A DNA stretch of 64,000 nucleotides, from assembly GCF_000424665.1 (NCBI RefSeq), contig NZ_AUKI01000011.1:186001-250000 (forward strand), given 5' to 3'. This document shows positions 9,713 to 16,974 of the stretch, piece after piece (the stretch's first letter is position 1; every line of letters begins with the position of its first letter). The translations under genes were made by a program, and so were the position numbers. Source of the stretch: Salinimicrobium terrae DSM 17865 (GTDB taxonomy: Bacteria > Bacteroidota > Bacteroidia > Flavobacteriales > Flavobacteriaceae). The notes under the pieces are model-generated. The model did no database searches. It was not told the DNA's origin and worked only from the letters and a program-made list of their open reading frames with translations.

Positions 9713-10732
9713 CTATTCTGTTTCAGTTTGGCTCAAATTTTTTCTGAATTGTCGTGGCTTATACTCTTTTGCTATTTCAGCAATAGCTTTAATGTGTTTT
9801 GGAGTTGTTCCGCAGCAACCACCCAGAATATTGACTAGCCCACGGGACAGATAATCCCTTATTTGCTCTGCCATTTCCCGCGGACTTTGATCATATTCAC
9901 CAAAAGCGTTGGGCAGACCAGCATTAGGATAAGCCGAAACTCCATAATCTGTTTTTTGGGCCAGGACCTCAAGGTGCGGAGTGAGTTGTTTAGCACCAAG
10001 CGCACAGTTGAAGCCCACGCTAAGGAGCGGAATGTGAGAGATGGAAATAAGAAAAGCTTCAGCAGTTTGCCCGCTTAAGGTTCTTCCTGAAGCATCTGTA
10101 ATTGTCCCACTAATCATCACCGGAACATCAACAGCTAGCTCCTCCTTCAGTTCTTCTATTGCAAAAAGTGCGGCTTTAGCATTTAAAGTATCAAAAACAG
10201 TCTCCACCAGTAATACGTCCACTCCCCCATCAATCAAAGCTTTTGCCTGTTCTTTGTAGGCAGCAGACAATTCGGAAAAAGTAATCGCCCTGAATCCCGG
10301 GTCGTTCACCTCTGGCGACATGCTGGCAGTTTTATTTGTGGGGCCAATGGCACCGGCCACAAAACGGGGTTTTTCAGGATTTTCGAGAGTTACTTCCTGA
10401 GCCACTTCTTTCGCAATCCTGGCAGATTCATAATTAAGTTCATAGACCAGGTCCTGCATTTCATAATCGGCCATTGCAATGGTAGTTCCCGAAAATGTAT
10501 TGGTTTCGACTATATCTGCACCGGCATCAAAATATTTCCGGTGGATTGCAGCAATAGCTTCTGGTTGTGTTATGGAAAGAAGATCGTTATTTCCTTTAAG
10601 GGAAACAGGCCAGTCGGCAAAACGTTTTCCGCGGAAATCTTCTTCGGTAAATTTATATTCCTGCAGCATGGTACCCATGGCACCATCAAGGATCAATATT
10701 TTTTGTGAGAGTATCTCTTCTATTTTTGACAT
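9713..10732 (-). CDS. Methionine synthase homocysteine S-methyltransferase subunit (split MetH N-terminal part)
   Basis: 339 residues, the homocysteine/zinc domain of MetH as a free protein. N-terminal [10 protein letters not shown] and [11 protein letters not shown], the first zinc ligand in GFNCALG (Cys about 242) and the GGCCGTTP pair (about 304-306) are all present, so it should be catalytically competent. It supplies activated homocysteine to the B12 protein encoded immediately downstream. First gene after the SAM-I riboswitch, whose 3' end lies 50 bases before the start ATG at 10732. Confidence 0.94.
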   Translation of the reverse strand: MSKIEEILSQKILILDGAMGTMLQEYKFTEEDFRGKRFADWPVSLKGNNDLLSITQPEAIAAIHRKYFDAGADIVETNTFSGTTIAMADYEMQDLVYELNYESARIAKEVAQEVTLENPEKPRFVAGAIGPTNKTASMSPEVNDPGFRAITFSELSAAYKEQAKALIDGGVDVLLVETVFDTLNAKAALFAIEELKEELAVDVPVMISGTITDASGRTLSGQTAEAFLISISHIPLLSVGFNCALGAKQLTPHLEVLAQKTDYGVSAYPNAGLPNAFGEYDQSPREMAEQIRDYLSRGLVNILGGCCGTTPKHIKAIAEIAKEYKPRQFRKNLSQTETE

Positions 10733-10782
10733 TAGTTTGCGCTATATGGCTATCAAAAAAGAAGACGGGGAAGAATTCTTTA

Positions 10783-10880
10783 GTTATCTATCCACTTGGG
10801 CGTGGTAGAACGTAGCACCTTCTCCAAAGGAGGGTTGCTAAGGCTTCACAGGGTCTAATCCCTCAACCTTTCTTGATAAC
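10783..10880 (-). promoter_or_regulatory. SAM-I (S-box) riboswitch of the metH-metF operon
   Basis: On the minus strand the 98-nt element begins GTTATCAAGAAAGG, followed by TTGAGGGA and ACCCTGTGAAGCC, TTAGCAACC and GGTGCTACGTTC, the conserved order of the S-box aptamer including the kink-turn and SAM-binding core. P1 closes between GTTATC (10875-10880) and GATAAC (10783-10788). It lies between a consensus promoter (10906-10936) and the first MetH gene. High SAM should lower expression. After P1 there is only a weak AAAGAA/TTCTTT stem followed by a T-run (about 10752-10780), so whether control is by termination or by translation is not clear. Confidence 0.95.
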
Positions 10881-10905
10881 AGTTTAATAAAAAATGAACT
10901 AAGGA

Positions 10906-10936
10906 CAAATATATCTAATACTGTGGGAATAACAAA
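10906..10936 (-). promoter_or_regulatory. Consensus promoter of the metH-metF operon
   Basis: On the minus strand TTTG (10933-10936), exactly 19 bases, then TATATTTG (10906-10913): a perfect match to the Bacteroidetes promoter TTTG-N19-TAnnTTTG. It lies about 25 bases before the riboswitch P1, giving a short 5' leader. Confidence 0.85.
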
Positions 10937-10969
10937 TAAAAATATCTGTCTATAAGTATATTTTCTTTT

Positions 10970-11095
10970 AAGCTTTACCAACTACGTAGCTATAGTGGGT
11001 CTGGAATCAACTAAAAAAATTAGCTGAGAAGGTGTAACGGCCCTGAGGTGATCAGAGGGAAACCTGGTAAGAAACATTAACCTTGCTATTGCTGA
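10970..11095. other. Structured intergenic element of unknown function
   Basis: The stretch between the metH promoter and the tRNA-Ser terminator holds nested complementary segments: ACCAACTA/TAGTGGGT (10977-10984 with 10993-11000, one mismatch), CTAA/TTAG around an A-run (near 11011-11023), and an outer helix AAGGTGTAA/TTAACCTT (11029-11037 with 11077-11084, one bulge) enclosing a CTGA-GGTGA-TCAG hairpin (11043-11055). It encodes no plausible protein. It may be a small RNA or a cis-acting leader, but the strand and role cannot be decided and it fits no riboswitch I know. Confidence 0.4.
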
Positions 11096-11146
11096 GCTTT
11101 TTAGCCTTTTGTCTTTCAAAAGCGAACTTTATAAGTCTCCTGAAAT

Positions 11147-11178
11147 GGAAAAAACCCGCAACTTTCGTTACGGGTTTT
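11147..11178 (-). terminator. Intrinsic terminator of tRNA-Ser
   Basis: On the minus strand: stem AAAACCCGTAAC, GAAA tetraloop, GTTGCGGGTTTT, followed by a T-run. Twelve base pairs (one G-U) and placed just downstream of tRNA-Ser. Confidence 0.9.
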
Positions 11179-11184
11179 CATTTG

Positions 11185-11269
11185 CGGAGAAAGAGGGATT
11201 CGAACCCCCGGAGGTGTTACCCTCAACAGTTTTCAAGACTGCCGCAATCGACCACTCTGCCATTTCTCC
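11185..11269 (-). tRNA. tRNA-Ser (anticodon TGA)
   Basis: 85-nt class II tRNA on the minus strand. Acceptor GGAGAAA pairs with TTTCTCC, discriminator G; D-arm GCAGAGTGGTCGATTGC; anticodon loop CTTGAAAA reads TGA; long variable arm as required for serine; T-arm GGGGGTTCGAATCCCTC. CCA is not encoded, as usual in Bacteroidetes. Confidence 0.97.
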
Positions 11270-11279
11270 TTAGCGGTTG

Positions 11280-11313
11280 CAAATATAAAAAGCTTTTTCA
11301 AATAAAACTCAAA
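11280..11313 (-). promoter_or_regulatory. Promoter of tRNA-Ser
   Basis: TATATTTG on the minus strand (11280-11287), a perfect -7 box 10 bases before the tRNA 5' end. A TTTG -33 box is found 22 bases further upstream (11310-11313), slightly longer than the usual spacing of 19. Confidence 0.7.
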
Positions 11314-11625
11314 ATATTGATTTTTTTAAATCGGAGGAATTCAGTTGATTTTAAAGAATATTCTTTTCCAAATGAACCTCTGACCTTCATGGTTTCTATC
11401 TCCCTATTTTTCACTGTAGTACAATTTGTCCTTCGGCTTATAATAATAAGTTAAAGGAAAAAATAGGTGTACTTCATCAGTAAGGCGAGACTAAAATGAC
11501 TACAAAAGAATCTGAGGTATCGTATTGCTTTATTAAATACATAGTAATGCTTATAGTAGTAATATCTAACAAATTGTAAGAATCGGTTAAGAATAAATGT
11601 TTTACGTAGAAAATGTTCTGAATGG
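11314..11625. other. AT-rich intergenic region, nothing recognised
   Basis: About 310 bases between the tRNA-Ser promoter and the promoter of the membrane-protein gene. A leftward open frame of about 60 codons around 11451-11639 has no homology-like features and poor composition. No repeat, hairpin or RNA gene stands out. Confidence 0.5.
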
Positions 11626-11656
11626 TTTAAAGCATGCAAATTAGTTCATAGTTTTG
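11626..11656 (+). promoter_or_regulatory. Promoter of the frameshifted membrane-protein gene
   Basis: TTTA (11626-11629), 19 bases, TAGTTTTG (11649-11656): the -7 box is perfect and the -33 box matches three of four positions. The ATG at 11673 follows after 16 bases. Confidence 0.6.
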
Positions 11657-11672
11657 TCTGGAAGATTTTAAT

Positions 11673-12421
11673 ATGAATTTCAAGACACTGTTGTCCATTG
11701 TTGCTGCCGTTATCCTAATTTTTAGTTTGGCTTCTTTGCAGTTTGAAATCATAGCTAATCAATGGCTCCGTTTAGGAACTTCAGGAATTTTTCTTCTTTT
11801 TGCTCTAAAAATTTTTACCTCCAGGAACTTTTATGGTCTGGCCGTGTTCTTACTACTGTTCTTGTGCGATTTACTACTGGTTTTCTGGGAGTCCTTAATT
11901 ATCATAGCCGGTTATTATGTTTTACACATTTTTTCTATCTCCATCCTTGTTTTTCTCACATTAAGGGAAATAAAGGTTCCGAAGGTTTCTAAAATTGATA
12001 TCCTGTCCATTTTATTATTCTTTCTAATAAACACATTAATCCTTTTTTTACTGGAAGAATACTTTAATCAAAGCATAGATAATAATTGGCTAAGGTTGCT
12101 TTTCTACACCAACGGATTCCTAATTCTCATTTTAGTTTTAAGTGCCTTTTTCTACAGTATTCGCTTTGCCAAGATGTTTCTGCATTCCTTTTTATAGCGG
12201 TTATGGGACTTACGGTTTCTGATCTGCTTTTATTCGGAATTTATTTTGTTGATCTTGATAAATTCAAGTACATCGATAATGTCTTTTACTCTGTTGGTCT
12301 GTACTTTCTCCTGCGGTCTTATATGAAACACAAAAAATCAGTAAAGAAAAAGGAAATTAAAGAAAGGCTTTTTGATAAAAAAGATCAAAGCGAGAGAGAT
12401 ACTTTAGATGTCTACAGATAA
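11673..12421 (+). pseudogene. Multi-spanning membrane protein interrupted by a frameshift
   Basis: Two overlapping frames together read as one 7- or 8-TM membrane protein of roughly 249 residues. The first (11673-12197) ends abnormally after ...SAFFYSIRFAK; the second frame takes over at GATGTTTCTGCA (12173) with DVSAFLFIAVMGLTVSDLLL and continues through another span and a basic, charged tail to 12421. Dropping one base at the AA of 12171-12172 explains the break exactly. No family recognised. It has an intact promoter and a strong terminator, so it may be a recent mutation or a sequencing error, or, less likely, programmed frameshifting. Confidence 0.7.
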
Positions 12422-12449
12422 ACAGATAGAAAGTTCCTACAACTTCTGT

Positions 12450-12487
12450 TAAATGCAGGTTAAACCAACCTTGTCCGGCTGCATTTA
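12450..12487 (+). other. Inverted repeat downstream of the membrane-protein gene
   Basis: Arms TAAATGCAG (12450-12458) and CTGCATTTA (12479-12487) form a perfect 9-bp hairpin with an inner GGTT/AACC pair. There is no T-run. It precedes the stronger terminator at 12539 and may be a transcript-end stabiliser. Confidence 0.5.
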
Positions 12488-12538
12488 TTATAATAAATGG
12501 CTTATTTTGAGGAACAATAATATGCCTTTAGGCACTAC

Positions 12539-12582
12539 AAGTGAGAAGAGTAGCCCCCTACAACACTCTTCTCACTTTTTTA
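12539..12582 (+). terminator. Strong intrinsic terminator between convergent genes
   Basis: Perfect stem AAGTGAGAAGAGT / ACTCTTCTCACTT with a 13-base loop followed by a T-run on the plus strand. It separates the rightward membrane-protein gene from the leftward CBS gene. Confidence 0.9.
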
Positions 12583-12591
12583 TTTTGGTCT

Positions 12592-13011
12592 CTATTGATT
12601 ACTTAGAAAAAATTTGATCACATCTGTTGTAGTAACTAACCCTGTAAGACAATCATCGTCCACAACGGGCAGGGCATGAAACTCGTGATGTAAAAATAAC
12701 TCGGCAGCTTCGGTTACTGTATGTTCAGAAGATATATACTCCACCTTTTTTGTCATAACCTGTTCGATTGTGAACATATCATAAATTGTAGTTTCAATGT
12801 CTCCCCCATCTACATCAACGGCATCTGCAAAGGAAATACGCAGCAAATCATTCAGACTTACCATTCCTACAATCCGTTCTTTCTCCACCACCGGTAAATG
12901 TCTTATGTGGTTCTTCTTCATAAGAGCTTCTGCCGTCGAAAGATTGTCGGACAGGGAAAGACGCAGGATATTTTTCGTCATAATTTCGGAAACGGGGACA
13001 TCACTTTTCAT
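12592..13011 (-). CDS. CBS-domain pair protein
   Basis: 139 residues made of two CBS motifs with little else. The first begins VSEIMTKNILRLSLSDNL and contains HLPVVEKERIVGMVSLNDLL; the second begins IEQVMTKKVEYISSEHTV and contains HALPVVDDDCLTGLVTTTDVI. Such free-standing Bateman modules bind adenosyl ligands (AMP, ATP, SAM) and report on energy state; the ligand and partner here are unknown. Single gene on its strand, ending against a terminator. Confidence 0.9.
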   Translation of the reverse strand: MKSDVPVSEIMTKNILRLSLSDNLSTAEALMKKNHIRHLPVVEKERIVGMVSLNDLLRISFADAVDVDGGDIETTIYDMFTIEQVMTKKVEYISSEHTVTEAAELFLHHEFHALPVVDDDCLTGLVTTTDVIKFFLSNQ

Positions 13012-13177
13012 CGGCCAGATATTTACAACAACTACTTAAAAATACAATTAATCTGGTTTATTTTCTAGCAAAAAGAATGAATATTCAATAAAAAAACATG
13101 AGTCAAAATAGATTTAAAACCAGAATTCTATTAAATCTCTTATCTTGCCAACTTTATCTAAAAAATTGAATTTAAAC

Positions 13178-14206
13178 ATGAAAAAAATAATATTATTTTC
13201 TCTTGTAGTGAGTCTCATAAGCTGTAAAGCACAGCCACCCCGGGATATTTCCGAAGCAAATCCTATGGAATATGCCAACACTATTACTGCTGAAGAACTA
13301 AAGGACCACCTATACATTTTTGCCAGTGATGAATTCGAGGGAAGGGAAACTGGAGAACCCGGACAAAAAATGGCTGCCGAGTACCTCAAAAAAGAATACC
13401 AAAGTCTGGACATTGCTTCTCCTTTGGGTGAGAATGACTATTACCAGGAAGTTCCCGGTAGCTATTTCACTCGCGAAACTGTGAAGGATACAGAAAATGT
13501 CTTAGCCTATATTCAGGGCAGCAGTAAACCTGAAGAGGTGCTGGTTATTTCATCTCATTATGACCATGTTGGGATTGATGATGAAGGGAATATTTACAAC
13601 GGGGCCGATGATGACGGCTCGGGCACAGTTGCAATTCTGGAAATTGCTGAAGCCTTTAAAAAAGCACAGGAAGACGGTTTTGTTCCTAAGCGATCTATCT
13701 TGTTTCTTAATGTGACAGGGGAAGAAAAAGGTTTGGTAGGTTCTAAATTTTATTCTGAAAATCCCGTTTTTCCATTGGCAAACACAGTGGCCAACTTAAA
13801 TATTGATATGATTGGACGTATCGGAACTGACATGGAGAGCGCGGGTGACTATGTATATCTAATTGGAAGTGATAAACTCAGTACAGAACTTCATAACCTG
13901 AGTGAAGAAGTGAACGAAAAATATATTAACCTCAACCTCGACTACACTTACAATGACGAAAATGATCCAAACAGGTTCTATTACCGAAGTGACCACTACA
14001 ACTTTGCCAAAAACGATATCCCTATCATATTTTACTTTAACGGAGTACATGAAGACTATCACCGTCCGACCGATACACCGGACAAAATTGAATATGACCT
14101 TCTGGAGAAAAGAGCAAAGTTAATTTTCCTTACTGCCTGGGAGATAGCAAATCGCGATACCCGCCCTTATGTTGATAAACCCACTTTGACAGACTCGGGA
14201 GAATAA
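13178..14206 (+). CDS. Lipoprotein M28-family zinc metallopeptidase
   Basis: 342 residues. The start at 13178 gives a signal peptide with lipobox (SLVVSLISCKAQPP), so the protein is probably anchored in the outer membrane or periplasm; an upstream in-frame codon at 13145 would spoil the signal. Two-zinc aminopeptidase motifs are in order: SSHYDHVG (His/Asp), NGADDDGSGTVA (bridging Asp), TGEEKGLVGS (catalytic Glu pair), NIDMIGR (Asp), and VHEDYHRPTDTPDKI (His). Likely role: trimming peptides taken up from outside. Monocistronic with a strong terminator at 14234. Confidence 0.93.
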   Translation: MKKIILFSLVVSLISCKAQPPRDISEANPMEYANTITAEELKDHLYIFASDEFEGRETGEPGQKMAAEYLKKEYQSLDIASPLGENDYYQEVPGSYFTRETVKDTENVLAYIQGSSKPEEVLVISSHYDHVGIDDEGNIYNGADDDGSGTVAILEIAEAFKKAQEDGFVPKRSILFLNVTGEEKGLVGSKFYSENPVFPLANTVANLNIDMIGRIGTDMESAGDYVYLIGSDKLSTELHNLSEEVNEKYINLNLDYTYNDENDPNRFYYRSDHYNFAKNDIPIIFYFNGVHEDYHRPTDTPDKIEYDLLEKRAKLIFLTAWEIANRDTRPYVDKPTLTDSGE

Positions 14207-14233
14207 TTCTTTATCAAATGCCATAACAATCCC

Positions 14234-14276
14234 AAACCTAACAGGTCTTAAAAACCTGTTAGGTTTTTGTTTTTTG
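14234..14276 (+). terminator. Intrinsic terminator after the M28 peptidase
   Basis: Stem AAACCTAACAGGT / ACCTGTTAGGTTT with a 7-base loop, followed by TTGTTTTTTG. Perfect 13-bp stem. Confidence 0.9.
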
Positions 14277-14328
14277 GGCTGATAAGACGGAACCTGTTTT
14301 CATTCTTCTACTGGAAATGGACATACAT

Positions 14329-14617
14329 AAAGCTCCTTGTTTTCACAAGAAGCTTTCCGGGTCGAAGACCGGGTTCCCTTCGTCAAAGTTTATCCCGAGG
14401 GATGTCGAGGGACTCAGGACAGGCTTCTCACCCTCTATCGTCTTCTCAAAAATTTTCCAAAAAAAAAGCTTCTCATTTTCACAAGAAGCTTTCTGGGTGG
14501 AAGACCTGTTCCCTTCGAATCGGCTTCGCCTCCCTCAGGACAGGCTTCTCACCCTCTATTTTCTTCTCAACAAAGTTTATGAAACAAAAAAAGCTTCTCG
14601 TTTTCACAAGAAGCTTT
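14329..14617. repeat. Tandem degenerate copies of the tRNA-His 3' end plus its terminator
   Basis: Three aligned units start at 14329, 14465 and 14590 (periods 136 and 125). Each has the hairpin AAAGCT..TTTTCACAAGAAGCTTT, then a stretch equal to the tRNA-His acceptor/T-arm (GGGTGGAAGACCGGGTTC in the tRNA, with GTCGAAGACC and GGTGGAAGACCTG variants in the two copies). Units one and two also share CTCAGGACAGGCTTCTCACC and a following CTCTATYKTCTTCTCAA segment. The third unit runs into the intact tRNA. No integrase or coding gene lies between them. Confidence 0.85.
14586..14617 (-). terminator. Intrinsic terminator of tRNA-His
   Basis: Minus-strand stem AAAGCTTCT / AGAAGCTTT (14609-14617 with 14590-14598), 10-base loop, then T7. 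It starts 4 bases after the tRNA 3' end. Confidence 0.85.
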
Positions 14618-14620
14618 CCG

Positions 14621-14694
14621 GGTGGAAGACCGGGTTCGAACCGGCGACCTCTGGAACCACAATCCAGCGCTCTAACCAGCTGAGCTACAACCAC
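14621..14694 (-). tRNA. tRNA-His (anticodon GTG) with a mismatched acceptor stem
   Basis: 74 nt on the minus strand: D-arm GCTC/GAGC, anticodon stem CTGGA/TCCAG around TTGTGGT (anticodon GTG), T-arm GCCGG-TTCGAAC-CCGGT, discriminator C with a G at 14695 for the extra G-1. The acceptor strands GTGGTTG and CTTCCAC pair except at positions 5-68 and 6-67, which are U-U. CCA is not encoded. The perfect promoter in front and terminator behind suggest that it is expressed; the odd 3' strand matches the repeated segments next to it. Confidence 0.9.
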
Positions 14695-14709
14695 CATTTT
14701 AATCGGATG

Positions 14710-14740
14710 CAAATGTAGTATAAATCCTTTCTTCTACAAA
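14710..14740 (-). promoter_or_regulatory. Consensus promoter of tRNA-His
   Basis: Minus strand TTTG (14737-14740), exactly 19 bases, TACATTTG (14710-14717), 15 bases before the tRNA. Exact Bacteroidetes consensus. Confidence 0.9.
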
Positions 14741-14758
14741 AGAAAAAAATCTAATTTT

Positions 14759-15475
14759 TTATATAAGATCAAACAGGGAATCTACCGCCACATGACGGTT
14801 TACGTTAAATCCTTCAGCATATTCCACATTGACAAGTCGTCCTAAATCCCTGGCTCTGTAGGTGATGCTGTCAAAAAAATTACTACTTGAAATAGGAGTT
14901 TCCGGCTCCTTACTTTCTTCATCCCAAAATTGCGAGCGATAAGCCTTTACAGATTCCATTTTCTTATCCATAAAGCCAGTGACATCAACAACCACATCCG
15001 GAGTTAAATTCTTCCACTGTATGTAGTGAAATACATTTTTAGGCCGCCAGGCATGCTGGGAATTGCCGTTAAAGATAGTTTCAATCTTTCGCAGTCCGCT
15101 TAAAAAGCAGGCATCGGCTACTAACTTGGCACCTTTACCATGGTCAATATGACGGTCATCAATTGCGTTACACAACACCAGTTCCGGTTTATACCTTCGA
15201 AGGACTTTAATGATCTCAAGCTGGTGGGCTACATTATTCGTAAAAAACCCATCACTGAATTCCAGGTTCTCACGCATAGAAACACCCAGAATTTTTGCTG
15301 CATCGGCAGCTTCTTTTTCTCTTATTTCTGCAGTACCCCTGGTTCCCAATTCGCCCCTGGTAAGGTCGAGGATTCCAACCTTTTTTCCTCTGGAAATTTC
15401 TTTAGCCAGAGTTGCAGAACAACTTAGTTCCACATCATCGGGGTGAGAACCAACGGCTAGTATATCTAATTTCAT
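14759..15475 (-). CDS. bshB1: Bacillithiol biosynthesis deacetylase BshB1
   Basis: 238-residue LmbE-type zinc deacetylase that removes the acetyl group from GlcNAc-malate in the synthesis of bacillithiol, the low-molecular-weight thiol found in many Bacteroidetes. Motifs: VGSHPDDVELSCSATL (zinc ligands H, D), LTRGELGTRGT, ENLEFSDGFF and DDRHIDHGKGA (third ligand). Length and the BshB1-specific N-terminus MKLDILAVGSHPDDVE fit well. It is monocistronic; bshA and bshC are not in this window. Confidence 0.95.
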   Translation of the reverse strand: MKLDILAVGSHPDDVELSCSATLAKEISRGKKVGILDLTRGELGTRGTAEIREKEAADAAKILGVSMRENLEFSDGFFTNNVAHQLEIIKVLRRYKPELVLCNAIDDRHIDHGKGAKLVADACFLSGLRKIETIFNGNSQHAWRPKNVFHYIQWKNLTPDVVVDVTGFMDKKMESVKAYRSQFWDEESKEPETPISSSNFFDSITYRARDLGRLVNVEYAEGFNVNRHVAVDSLFDLI

Positions 15476-15556
15476 TTTTTCTTATTTCTTTTTTCCTCCA
15501 GGCCTAAAATAGCCACGACTTCACAAATATTTTTTATTCTCTGATCACTGATCACT

Positions 15557-15672
15557 AAAATATATCGCTCCTCCGGAGCTTTTATTTCTTGATGCTTTTC
15601 TTCTATAAATATATCGCTCCTCTGGAGCTCATATTTTTTGTCTTGATTCTTGGCTCTTGTTTCTTGGCTCTT
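15557..15672. repeat. Two copies of a small palindromic repeat plus simple-sequence tail
   Basis: AATATATCGCTCCTC(C/T)GGAGCT occurs at 15557-15580 and again at 15606-15629; each contains the GCTCC/GGAGC palindrome. A T-rich tail with TTCTTGGCTCTTG repeated (15646-15672) follows. This is a degenerate intergenic repeat region between bshB1 and the PLP enzyme with no coding content. Confidence 0.75.
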
Positions 15673-16845
15673 TTACAAACGTACATCCAGCATATCCTTT
15701 CTCGTTTCTTCCAATGCCTGTTCAATATCAGCAATGAGATCTTCAGGCTCTTCTATCCCTACAGAAAACCTCATCAAATTATCACCTATCCCCTGTTCTG
15801 CTCTTTCTTCAGGAGTTAACAAAGCATGAGAAGTCTTGGTAGGAGAAAGAATGGTTGATTCTACTCCTGCAAGGCTCATAGAAGGTTTGATCAACTTCAG
15901 GTACTTCATAAATGCTTCAGAATCCAGATCTTTAAGTTCAAAAGACATCATCCCGCCAAAACCGTGCATTTGTTTCTTTGCCAGCTCATGTCCTTCATGC
16001 GACGGGAGGCCGGGATAATACACTTTCTTCACCAGCTCATTATTTTCGAGAAATTCAGCCATTTTTTGAGCGTTTTCATTCTGGGCTTTTACTCTCAGTC
16101 CCATGGTTTTGAGACTGCGTTCCAATAGCCATACGGTAAAATCACTAAGGCTTCCGCCGAAGTTTTTGGCTAGTTGAAAGATCCTGTCGATCTTTTCTTC
16201 AGAAGAAATCACAGTTCCCGCAAGTATATCGCTATGTCCGCCCATATATTTGGTAGCCGAATGTATCACCACATCAATGCCAAAGTCAATGGGGTTCTGG
16301 TTTACCGGGGAAGCAAAAGTATTATCGATCATACTCACCAGCCCATGTTGCTTTGCCAGTTTTGCAACTGCTTCAATATCTGTTATCGTAAGCAAAGGAT
16401 TAGAAGGTGTCTCAATATAGATCACTTTAGTATTCTCTCTAATTTCATTTTCAAAAGCCTTAGCAGAAAGATCTTTCGCAAAAGAATACTCGATCCCGAA
16501 TTTTTCAAATTCCTCCACCACAAGATTACTGGTGCCACCGTAAAGTGTTCTTTGCAACGCCACATGATCCCCCTTCTTTAAAAAAGCAAATAGTGCTGTG
16601 CTCACTGCAGCCATTCCGCTTCCAAAGATAAGAGCAGCCTCCCCATGTTCCAGCGCTGCCATTTTCTGTGCAAGCGCACGTTGATTGGGAGTGTTAAAGT
16701 AACGGGGGTAACGTTTCACTTCCACATCTTCATAGGCATAGGAAGTAGACATATAAAGCGGAGATACCGCTCCTTTAAACTGTTCATCTTTCACCTCCCC
16801 AACATGGGTACAAATAGTATTTAAACCGGGTTTTTTCTGAGTCAT
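15673..16845 (-). CDS. Cys/Met-metabolism PLP enzyme (cystathionine lyase/synthase or methionine gamma-lyase type)
   Basis: 390 residues, fold type I PLP enzyme of the trans-sulfuration family. Visible: IFGSGMAAVST (phosphate binding), YIETPSNPLL, MIDNTFASPV (Asp contacting the pyridine N) and SATKYMGGHSD with the Schiff-base Lys (about 205). It could be cystathionine gamma-synthase, a lyase, or methionine gamma-lyase; sequence alone does not separate them. It stands between bshB1 and the divergent hut genes and has no riboswitch of its own. Confidence 0.9.
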   Translation of the reverse strand: MTQKKPGLNTICTHVGEVKDEQFKGAVSPLYMSTSYAYEDVEVKRYPRYFNTPNQRALAQKMAALEHGEAALIFGSGMAAVSTALFAFLKKGDHVALQRTLYGGTSNLVVEEFEKFGIEYSFAKDLSAKAFENEIRENTKVIYIETPSNPLLTITDIEAVAKLAKQHGLVSMIDNTFASPVNQNPIDFGIDVVIHSATKYMGGHSDILAGTVISSEEKIDRIFQLAKNFGGSLSDFTVWLLERSLKTMGLRVKAQNENAQKMAEFLENNELVKKVYYPGLPSHEGHELAKKQMHGFGGMMSFELKDLDSEAFMKYLKLIKPSMSLAGVESTILSPTKTSHALLTPEERAEQGIGDNLMRFSVGIEEPEDLIADIEQALEETRKDMLDVRL

Positions 16846-16902
16846 ATTTTAAGGAAAATTTCTTCCTCTAAGGTAAAAATAAATACTGAAAAAGACGGGG
16901 TA

Positions 16903-16921
16903 TCAAAAATAGCATTTTTGA
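16903..16921. repeat. Palindrome of the TCAAAAATG-N-CATTTTTGA family
   Basis: TCAAAAAT-AGC-ATTTTTGA, 8-bp arms, in the divergent spacer between the PLP enzyme and hutI. Here the element is at gene starts, not ends, which argues against a pure terminator role. Confidence 0.75.
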
Positions 16922-16962
16922 AGCTCCTCATTGGCAAACCCTGTGAATTCTCAACACTTTCC

Positions 16963-16970
16963 TATCTTTA
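16963..16970 (+). promoter_or_regulatory. Candidate -7 box of hutI (leaderless)
   Basis: TATCTTTA matches TAnnTTTG at seven of eight positions and ends only 4 bases before the ATG, so the transcript may start at the initiation codon. No good -33 box at 19 bases. Confidence 0.4.
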
Positions 16971-16974
16971 CGTT

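Noticed and set aside
10970-11095. TPP or cobalamin riboswitch
   Set aside because: GCTGAGA and GGGAAACCTGG look slightly like parts of those aptamers, but the remaining conserved blocks and spacing are missing.
11451-11639. A leftward open frame of about 62 codons
   Set aside because: Very rich in aromatic and basic residues by AT-rich chance, no recognisable domain, no promoter or neighbour support.
14329-14589. Two further tRNA genes in the tandem repeats
   Set aside because: Only the acceptor/T-arm portion and terminator are repeated; no anticodon or D-arm is present.
16918-16974. Upstream TTG extension of hutI
   Set aside because: The added 19 residues (KLLIGKPCEFSTL...) lie over a palindrome and a -7 box and are not part of the HutI pattern.
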